From NCBI RefSeq assembly GCF_025024155.1, contig NW_026251738.1, positions 248,001-312,000 of the forward strand: a stretch of 64,000 nt of DNA. Direction: 5' to 3'. Under the pieces are notes generated by a model, which saw nothing but the letters and a program-made list of their open reading frames with translations, did not search any database and was not told where the DNA came from. This document shows positions 56,367 through 64,000 of the stretch, one piece after another. How positions within the stretch are numbered: position 1 is the stretch's first letter; each line of letters begins with the position of its first letter. Source of the DNA: Gamsiella multidivaricata. Taxonomy: Eukaryota > Mortierellomycota > Mortierellomycetes > Mortierellales > Mortierellaceae. The position numbers and the translations under genes were made by a program.

Positions 56367-57101
56367 ATGACCCACCCCTACTTCGACCCCGCCCAGGCTG
56401 CCGTCTTCAACGAGCTCAGCACCGCTCGTGACAGCACTTTCGAGGTCTCCTACTTTGGCCTCCACGGCTTTGCCGGCGTCACACGCACGATCCTCGCCGC
56501 CGGTGGCGCCAACTTCAAGAACTATGTCCCCGCGGACTGGGCCACTGAGAAGCCTAGCGCCCCCTTCGGTGTCATTCCCCTCCTCAAGGAGACCTCCAAG
56601 GACGGCTCCAAGACTATCCACGTGGCCGAGTCCGACGCGATCGAACGCTACCTCGCCAAGAAGTTCGGCTTCACTGGCGCCAACGCCTTTGAGGAGACCC
56701 TCGTCAACACCTATGCGGCCCACACGACCGCACTCTTCCAGCAGTGCTTCCTGAAGTACTTTGGAACCAAGGACGAAGAGGTCAAGGCCAAGGCCAAGGC
56801 GGACATGGCCTCGGGTTCGATTCCCGGTTGGGTTAACTTCCATGAGAAGTACCTGGCTGCGAACGGTTCGAACGGACATTATGTCGGTGACAAGACTTCG
56901 TTGGCGGATATTAAGACTTACCATATCCTCGGGTTGCTCCAGAGCCTGACGGGCGAGGACTTGATCTCGGAGAGCAAGACTCCAGCGATCTGGAAGGTCA
57001 AGACCACGCTCGAGAGCATGCCCTCCGTTCGTGCCTGGAGGGAGACTGAGGACTTCAAGGCCTTTTCCGAGAAGAACCTGAACTTCCTTGGCTATCCTTA
57101 A
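56367..57101 (+). CDS. Glutathione S-transferase
   Basis: Cytosolic GST, 244 aa, intronless. The thioredoxin-like N-terminal domain begins at FEVSYFGLHGFAGVTRTILA, with the conserved Phe-Gly-x-Ile-Pro turn at PFGVIPLL and the glutathione-binding ESDAIERYLAKKFG (Glu-Ser pair plus helix). The all-helical C-terminal domain contains HYVGDKTSLADIKTYHILGL, the conserved N-capping Asp motif, and ends in ESMPSVRAWRETEDFKAF. Layout and length fit the sigma-like group common in fungi. Strong codon bias (C-ending), an intronless structure and a clear TATA box suggest high expression. The likely role is conjugation of electrophiles and oxidative-stress defence. Confidence 0.93.
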   Translation: MTHPYFDPAQAAVFNELSTARDSTFEVSYFGLHGFAGVTRTILAAGGANFKNYVPADWATEKPSAPFGVIPLLKETSKDGSKTIHVAESDAIERYLAKKFGFTGANAFEETLVNTYAAHTTALFQQCFLKYFGTKDEEVKAKAKADMASGSIPGWVNFHEKYLAANGSNGHYVGDKTSLADIKTYHILGLLQSLTGEDLISESKTPAIWKVKTTLESMPSVRAWRETEDFKAFSEKNLNFLGYP

Positions 57102-57296
57102 ATACCCACTATCTTCTCATTCTAGTATAGCGACAATAAAATCACATTCTGTATACTAATCAGCCCCAGGTACCGCGTCAAACAGAAAGGTGTTATTCTC
57201 TTCATATTAATCTATATACACGATATGCTAAATTCAAAAAAAAAAAAAAAAAAAAATGCGCTGCCTTTTTTCTTTTTTCTTTTTTCACCTCCTCCA

Positions 57297-58672
57297 CTAT
57301 GCCAGTCCACAAATCGTCAGCTCTCTCATCTGCTGCAAAATTCCCTCTGATTTCTGCTCCAGCTCATACTCCTGCGGCTCCGGCGGGAAGTACTGTCTCA
57401 ACCCCTCCAGCGCATTGTGCGCATCCTGAGCATACGACAGCTGGGACTTGACCACCGCCTCAAACGACGGATCCAGATAACCGACCCTTGCGTCGATCAC
57501 CTTGGGCAATTCTGTCGTCAACTGCGCGTTCATGGTCTCGTACATATCCCGGGCCAAATTGGCCTCATGTTCCGCACGGGGTAACTTTGTAGAGTCCTCC
57601 GAGGGTCTCTCGACGAGCTTGCGGACCTTGGACCGTGCGTTGTCATAGTCGAGCAGTTTCTTGTTCCGACGACGGATCGCCTCGTTGATCTCGGGGAAGT
57701 AGGCGTTGTAGCGTCCGATCGGATCCAAGACTGCCGCACGGTAAGCTGCTTCCTGATATTTTTGTAATTTGATCCGCAGTGTTGAAGGAAAGGGGAGGGG
57801 GGGAAAAAAAAAAAAATGGAGCGGTATGCTGTGTGTTAGTTCACCAGAGCCCGATTCGTAGAGCGATCCGATATCCTTTCGCTTTGTCCATGTTGAAAAA
57901 AAAAAAAAAAAAAAAAAAAATGCTCATTTTGATGACGAGGAGATCGTACCTCCTCCTGTATCTGCTGCTCCATCTTCGTGACAGCATCCCTGTACTTTTG
58001 TCCAGACAGACCCATCGGCTCGCCTTCGTCGTAGAAATTTTCCAGCGTGTTGGCGATCCTGACCTGTGCTGCAGTCATCTCTATGGACATGAATTGGAGA
58101 AAATTGTAACGGGTGAATGGGTGAACGGGCGAAATGAGTGTGGGCTGTGCTTAGCAATTAATTTATTAATTTTTGAGGAGCAACAAAAATAACAAAAAAT
58201 ACCTCGCATAGCTTTGGCGTATCCGCTCGCTTCCTTGTGTAACTTCTCGGCTTTTGACGCCAGTCTAGAGAGAACATGAACATGAACATGAACATGTCGG
58301 GGGGAGAGGATGTCAGTCCTTAACATCCTGTTTCTTCTTTCGACTGCTTCCTGGAATAATCCCCCTTGGAAGAGGAAAAAAAGGGGGGAACTTACTGCTT
58401 GGCCCGCCGTTCTTCTTCCTCAAACTCCCTGTCTGTGGTGCGGTCCATGTTCCCGGTCTTGTGGAGCACCGAGGTCGTGGCCCTGTTGAGGTTCTTTTTG
58501 AATCCTGCCCTATATGTACGTTGCAGAATTGTGGAGAAACCATTGAAAAGTATCCAGGCCAGGGGTGGAGTGGGGGCGTGTTGCGCTATGCGTTAGTGTG
58601 CGGGTTCGAGTGTTTGTGTGTCCATGGAGGCAAAGCAGAAAAGAAAAAAAGCTGTAAGCGTTACCAACTCAT
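57297..58672 (-). CDS. BAR-domain protein, Hob3/Rvs161 type
   Basis: Amphiphysin-like membrane-bending protein acting in endocytosis and actin organisation, normally paired with an Rvs167-type partner. Five exons, 58672-58665 (8 bp, Met-Ser-Trp), 58509-58396, 58264-58203, 58080-57950 and 57752-57297, join in phase to 256 aa, close to the family's usual ~265. It starts MSWAGFKKNLNRATTSVLHK; the BAR helices include LDPIGRYNAYFPEINEAIRR, DYDNARSKVRKLVERPSED and ARVGYLDPSFEAVVKSQLSY, all close to the Hob3/Rvs161 pattern. The protein consists of the BAR domain alone, with no SH3, as expected. The first exon, with only eight coding bases, was found through the invariant N-terminus. Confidence 0.93.
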
Positions 58673-59406
58673 TTTTCAAAATGGTTTTGCGTGCAGTGTT
58701 GGTTGAGTGATGAGAATGAATGGAGACTTTCTGTTTGGTCAAGGGTGTGATGGAGAAATGTGTGTGGAATTGGATGAGAAGAGTGGAGCGAAGCGAAAAG
58801 AGGATCTTCTTCGGCGCAGTTGGGTGCAAAATGACGACAGAAACGGCCGGAACATCTTTCTGGGGGTGCCACTCAATTGATCACATGACGACAAAGCGCG
58901 TTTCCGATCTGAACGAACGCGCTCTTCACTCGGCCATGTCGCGTTCTTTTCTTATGCTGTAGTCCTCTGTGTTTCCTCGTGGCGAACAACATGAAAGGGT
59001 TGTTGTCCTGCTGGGAGAAAAGGAGAAGATACGACCGATAGTAGTGTTCTAAACATCATCCCACAAATACGTCCATCCACACGCTCTACCGACCCTCTAC
59101 CAAACACGTTTCCTATCCATCTCCTCGCCGCGGTTGACAAGTATGGTTTCAATGGCTATCTGCAGGTTTTCAGCCTGGGGAATAACTGAGGTCATGGCTC
59201 CAAGGTGGCCGTATCAACTCAGTGGCACTAGAAAGACGTGTCTGAGGCTGCAGAAACGGCATGCACATTTGGCGTTGGGGGTGTTTAGCTAATACCAAGC
59301 GAGAGGGCGTTTCCTCCCACGCTAGTCCTCCCGTTCTTCCTCTTTCCTCAGCACACCCCCTCCTTCCCTCCCTCGTCTTCTTTTGCATCCCATCAAAAAA
59401 TCCCGA
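58673..59406. other. Divergent intergenic region
   Basis: About 730 bp between the divergent BAR and FUN14 genes. No gene is seen; it presumably holds both promoters. CT-rich sequence directly precedes the FUN14 start. Confidence 0.45.
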
Positions 59407-60557
59407 ATGCTCTCAACCGCCATGCCCGCCATGCGGCCACCAACCTCCTACATGGCTACGCTCCACAACACCGTCCGTCGCGCTTCGATCGTCTCTGCAG
59501 CATCACCCAGCGCTCATGCATTCAACACCCTGTCTAGGACTTCCTTGCCGCAGAGGACAGCCCATCACTTCAACCCATGGGGTTTGCAGGGACACCATCA
59601 CCAGCGCTTCATGTCCACTTCTACTCAGCGTAAGACGAAGAGGCCCACACAGGATAATGACGCACTCTGAGAATAGTGAGGATCAGGACTAACACTCATA
59701 TGTGATTGATTGACGTTGCCGGTTATCGTGATAGTCCATAATGGGTTCATGAAGGCCTCTCCCCTGAGCTCCATCAAGGCTACAACCGGCGTATCCTCGA
59801 GGACATTGATCGCAGCCGGTGCGACGACGACATGTATCTTTGGACCGTTAATTTGGGCGCGAGCCTTTGGGTCGTTCAGAAACGTTGCCCATTGTGCTCC
59901 CGCAACTCCCAGCAACCCCAAACTAGGTACACGCCATTGACGCTACTCGTATTTTGCATCAAGAACGCACAAAAAGCTGGAACTAATGTTATCTTTGCTT
60001 TATTATTCTTCGTGCTTGATGTAGCCAATATTGGACAGACACCGCCCTACAGCACTTGTAAGCGAGAATGGGGGAGCTAGAGGCGCTATTTGAGTTGTCA
60101 TTCTGATTGCAATTCCGAGAACGTTGGTTCTTTGTCATTGACATATCACCCCATGGGTCTCTCCCGCTCTCTCTCTCTCTTTCTATCTCTTCATCTCTCT
60201 GTAGCAAGGATTCCCAACGATAAGGACCCACTCATCAACTCCAAGGAACTCACATTCGGCGCCGCCATGGGACTCTGCTCCGGTTATCTGTTCAAGAAGC
60301 TTGGCAAGATGTTTGTCCTCGTTGCAGGGTTGGGTTTCGTTTGCTTGCAATTGCTTGCGAATTCGGGCTATGTCCATGTGAACTGGATCTTGATCGAGTC
60401 GAGGTTCAAGGACAAGTTTGATCTGGACAAGGATGGAAAGGTCACGGTCAATGACGCGAAGCATGGATTTAATTGGATCATTGACCTCTTGACCAGGAAC
60501 TTCCAGTTCAAGTCGACCTTTGCAGGAGGATTCTACCTCGGCTTCCGATATGGATAA
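59407..60557 (+). CDS. FUN14-family mitochondrial outer-membrane protein
   Basis: FUN14 proteins (FUNDC1 in animals) are mitochondrial membrane proteins linked to mitophagy and lipid traffic. Four exons (59407-59629, 59735-59926, 60025-60057, 60205-60557) join in phase to 266 aa. The N-terminus is a Ser/Arg/His-rich presequence. The FUN14 core begins KELTFGAAMGLCSGYLFKK, followed by a membrane helix (MFVLVAGLGFVCLQLLANSG), then VNWILIESRFKDKFDLDKDG and the C-terminal FAGGFYLGFRYG. The FDLDKDGKVTVND stretch resembles an EF-hand loop, as in other fungal FUN14 proteins. The 33-bp third exon keeps phase on both sides and was accepted for that reason; without it the frame would still be open. No canonical LC3-interacting motif is obvious at the N-terminus. 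Confidence 0.87.
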
Positions 60558-60789
60558 AGGATAGGCAGATGATGCATTTTATTGTGGAAGAGCTGCGCCG
60601 TTGATCATATCACTCGAGCAAGAAATAAATCCATCAGGCATATGCGATTACGCTGCGGCATCCCTTCGACTTGGAATGCTGAATAAAAGATCATTGTCGG
60701 CGCTCTTCTCTTTGTCGCTGTCTTTGCATATTGCTTTTCAATGCTTTTCTTCTTCAAAGGACCCCCCCTTTGCAAAACAAGTCACAGCC

Positions 60790-62494
60790 ATGTCCGTTCT
60801 CGCTCTCTTCCTCTGGTTCTTTCACAGTCGCAGCAAGGCTGTGCAAGAGCATGTCCTCGTGTTCTTGCGACCCGTCATGTTCAAACTTCTCAATCCCTTT
60901 CGTTCTGCCCATCACTTCAACACCATGAGATCAAGCACAATCGTCACCATCGACGAGATTCCAACACTTCAGGACAGCTACAAGGACTACCCGGAACCAC
61001 CAAAGGGGCAAGGTACTATGAAGCGCTTCTTCAGTTTGTCTTTGTCTAACGCCACCAACATGGCGATTTTAATTTCATTGTGCTGCATTTTGGTTCAATA
61101 AATAGAGCTGAGGTATGCGGCGAATGCATCGTACAGTCGTCTGCTCTCACTATGGTAACGATTCAACGCGATGCGCGGAAATAGTACGATCCCAGACTGT
61201 CTGAACATATTGTCACACGCTGACTTTCATTCTTTCTTTCTTTCTGTATCCTGTGTCTATCTATAGGAAAGGCGATATCACATCTCTGAAGATCGATGCA
61301 GTCGGTATGTCGATACACTCGTTACTGCTTCGAAGGAACCTGTTTTTTTTGTTTTTTTTTTAACGAGTTCATTGCGGTCTTCTTTTTTTTTTTTTTTTTT
61401 TCCTCATTCGATATATACCACTTAGTCAATGCTGCGAACGCGTCCCTTCAAGGAGGTGGAGGAAGTAAGTTGTTGTTTTTTTCCTACTCTGCTCTTTTTT
61501 CAGATAATATGGATTGAATGGAATAAAAATGACGTTAACAACAAAAAAAAAAAAAAAATTCTGAATTGTTCTCGCACATAGTTGACGGAGCCATCCATAG
61601 AGCAGCAGGGAAGCAGCTTTTGGCAGAGTGCGCCAAACTCTTTGGGTGCAAGACAGGCGTATGTCATTCCCATTCCTATTTCATACAAATTTGCTCATGA
61701 TCTGTAGAAAAAAAAAAAAAAAAAAATAGCTTACGGTCATTTTTTTTTTCTCACCCACCTTTCACGGTCCTCGTTGGTTGAATGTTGACAACGCTAATTA
61801 GGATGCCAAAATCACGAGCGGGTACAATCTGCCAGCGAGTCGTAAGTGCCTTCGCACCATATTTTTCAACTCTGTACACGCCGGGCCAAACTTATTGAGA
61901 CTCTTTTTGCGGACAATATTCTCTATCGTATCTGGTATAGATGTGATCCATACGGTCGGTCCAAGAGGCGAGCACCCGTTGTTGCTGTCAAGCTGTTACA
62001 AACGCGTCATGGATATTGTCAAGGAGAACGATCTAAAGTCGGTTGTACGTCTTTCTTCGTCACTGTGCTAAACCCCAATCCGTGCTTGGATGATCTCAAT
62101 GTTCCAGTGAGAAACCAATCATGAAAAGATACTAATTCAATGTCCTATCCGCTGACGCAAACTAGGCCTTCTGCTGTGTATCGACTGGCATTTACGGTTA
62201 CGATAACGAAAAAGCTGCTCATGTTGCGTTCAAGACCCTTCACGACTGGCTGGATGCGCATGAAGATCAGGTCGAGAAGGTAATGCGGCTATTACGTGTT
62301 GGATGAACCCTGCGTTTCTGTCCATTTGGCCTTCTTAATGACCTAGTGTCATGCACTTACGCGTCATTCATGCATAGATGGATCGCATCGTCTTATGTGT
62401 GTTCTTGGACAAGGATGAGAATATCTACAAGAGACTGCTACCCCAGTATTTCCCCAAACCCGACGATGCCACCGAGCGTCAGACAGCAAGTTAG
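60790..62494 (+). CDS. Macro-domain (O-acetyl-)ADP-ribose hydrolase, MacroD-like
   Basis: Hydrolyses O-acetyl-ADP-ribose and removes mono-ADP-ribose from proteins. Nine exons, including a 7-bp microexon (61106-61112), join in phase: 60790-61012, 61106-61112, 61267-61304, 61426-61464, 61582-61658, 61802-61841, 61941-62044, 62166-62279, 62378-62494, giving 252 aa. Family motifs: KGDITSLKIDAVVNAANASL, GGGGIDGAIHRAAGKQLL, GDAKITSGYNLPASHVIHTV, SCYKRVMDIVKEN and CVSTGIYGYDNEKAAHVAF. All residues that contact ADP-ribose in MacroD proteins (Asn-Ala-Ala-Asn, GGG-x-D, STGIYG) are present. From ATG 60790 the N-terminus (FLWFFHSRSKAVQEHVLVFL) could be a mitochondrial targeting sequence; starting at 60925 would give 207 aa without it. 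Confidence 0.93.
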
Positions 62495-62675
62495 GGAAGG
62501 GCAGGAATGCCTCTACTATGGAAATAGGAGGACACCCTCGCTACTGCGCTGGTTTTTGCTCATAGGTGCCTCGGTTTCCATTTCAGAAATGAATAAAAAA
62601 AGACGTGCGAGCGTTTTTTTTTTTTGCAAGAGACCAAAACTGCTCTATCAAATCGCTGTGCTTTTTACGCACTCG

Positions 62676-62707
<32 letters not shown>

Positions 62708-62797
62708 GGACACACCTAAACCTTAAATCACCCAAACAACGCGTGGAGTGTACTTTATTTTTATATTTTATTTCTCTATCGCCTATTATCGCCTGGC

Positions 62798-63461
62798 CTA
62801 TTCCTGCATCTCCTGGAGGCTCGTCCTCGACTTTGCGACCTTCTTCCTCACACTCCTTGGCAACGGATGCGCATGAACTCCTGAATGAATAAACCTTACG
62901 CGATCGGCCTCGTGGATCACCTTCATCGTCGCGCGACACGGGATATGTTCGAGTTCGAATCCGTCCTCCCTACAGACCCCCCTTGGCTGCATCGGTAACG
63001 AGTACTTGACCTTCTTGCCCGCCCGTGGCACCCGTGGCCTCTCGAGCTCCCCACACATCGGACATTGATACACGCCCAAACAGGATTTGTTGTAGGTCTG
63101 GCGACGTAGCTGCGGGTCCCTGTTCTTGTTGTCGCTGTGGCCGTAGACGACCATGGCCCAGCCCACGGACCGGGACTCGAGTGCGCTGTCGGTCGCGTCC
63201 ACGGGGAGGGCGTATTCGATATCTCCGTTCGGGAACTCGACAGAGGACGGGTGCATGTAATTCACATACAGGGAGGGGTCGTGCGCGAAGGGGCCGTCTA
63301 GATGTGGGCGAACCGCGGGTATTGCAGAGGTCGTCGAGGATGCGGAGGGTGCAGCGGTAACGGCGGTGGCCACCGTGGCGGTGGATAATGGTGCAGAGGA
63401 CGAAGATACAGGCACGGCGGAGGTGGAGGACAATTGTCCTACTGCTGTTGCAAGTGCCACT

Positions 63462-63506
<45 letters not shown>

Positions 63507-64000
63507 ACTGCTGGTACTCCGACGTTGGATGTTGGACCGCGGTTTGCGAAGCTGGAGGCCAGGTTCTCAAAGGACTATACAAAACGTCCATCGAATCAAG
63601 CAACATTTTAATACGAGGACGCGTACTTTCTTACCAAACAAACAACCAAGCAAACAAAAAAAAAAAAAAAAAAAAAATACTACGCGCGCGAGAGGATGAT
63701 GAAGGAACCCACTAGGATGAAATACCATCTTATGCGCCAGCACTGTACCTCGTCAAAGTTATCCTGTTCAAAATCCGGCTCGTCATCGGACTCATCGCTC
63801 ATGGTCTGTCGATCCTGCTTGCTCTGCTGCTGCTGATACTGCTGCAACTGCTGCTGTCGAAGCCTCGCATTGTTCTGTTGCTGTTGCTGCTGTGGTGTGC
63901 CACGGGGCACTGGCGCCTGCGCTTGATGATGTTGCTGTTGCTGTTGTTGCTGTTGTTGTTGTTGTTGTTGTTGCTGTTGCTGTTGCTGTTGTTGCTGGCC
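62798..64000 (-). CDS. GCM/FLYWCH-like zinc-finger protein, 5' end beyond window
   Basis: Partial gene: exon 63750 to the window end, intron, exon 63574-62798 ending in a stop. The N-terminal part is almost all Gln (CAG/CAA on the minus strand, 63780-64000), followed by an acidic stretch (MSDESDDEPDFEQDNFDE). The second exon has Ser/Ala-rich sequence and then a compact zinc-binding domain: VYQCPMCGELERPRVPR, CREDGFELEHIPCRATMKV and SGVHAHPLPRSVRKK. Cys-x2-Cys ... Cys ... Cys ... His-x-His is the pattern of the WRKY-GCM/FLYWCH DNA-binding finger. In early-diverging fungi this finger occurs both in regulators and in genes derived from MULE transposases; no transposase domain is visible here. 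The start codon is outside the window. Confidence 0.65.

Noticed and set aside
1..64000. CRISPR arrays, rRNA genes, intact tRNA genes
   Set aside because: No regularly spaced direct repeats with unique spacers and no recognisable rRNA or tRNA fold was found; the genome is eukaryotic.

Overview
The window is nuclear DNA of a filamentous fungus. Most genes carry short GT-AG introns, and homopolymer A/T runs and CT/GA tracts fill the spacers. Low-complexity Ser- and Gln-rich proteins are common. The combination of a Crinkler gene, Fanzor remnants, a NIPA transporter and a FUN14 protein points to the Mucoromycota, most likely a Mortierella-like fungus. That placement is inference; no rRNA or other marker gene is present.

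Left arm (0-17.6 kb), housekeeping and secretion. It holds a GPI-anchored pepsin-type aspartic protease (2.8-5.5 kb), a secreted M28 leucine aminopeptidase (6.7-8.5 kb), a NIPA-type Mg2+ transporter with a very long Ser-rich tail (9.3-12.5 kb) and histone H2B (14.4-14.8 kb). H2B diverges from a probable mitochondrial helical-repeat protein, and a conserved protein of unknown function follows at 16.9-17.6 kb.

Accessory island (about 17.9-34.1 kb). It contains two remnants of Fanzor (eukaryotic TnpB-like RNA-guided nuclease) genes. Each lies just below one of two closely related copies of a DDE transposon. Copy B keeps an open 456-aa transposase with a C-terminal chromodomain. Copy A is internally deleted and carries a 238-bp MITE whose empty site survives in copy B. 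Also here are foldback structures, a 162-bp tandem repeat, a 485-aa gene of a fungal family of unknown function, a coiled-coil ORF resembling the C-terminal domain of viral MSV199 proteins, a three-exon Crinkler with a PD-(D/E)XK nuclease-like domain, and a broken primase-polymerase/helicase gene.

Right arm (35.5-64 kb), ordinary genes again. A 79-aa Cys-rich metallothionein is split over three exons and diverges from an aprataxin/Hnt3 DNA-repair enzyme with a polyQ N-terminal extension. A 2,113-aa disordered protein with 72-residue tandem repeats diverges from a 1,467-aa disordered protein. Then come a single-pass membrane protein, a glutathione S-transferase, a Hob3/Rvs161-type BAR protein, a FUN14 mitochondrial protein, a macro-domain ADP-ribose hydrolase assembled from nine exons, and a zinc-finger protein cut by the right window edge.

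Exon structures were derived by hand from splice signals and reading-frame phase. Each complete model closes in frame from ATG to stop. Functional names rest on recognised motifs, not on database searches.
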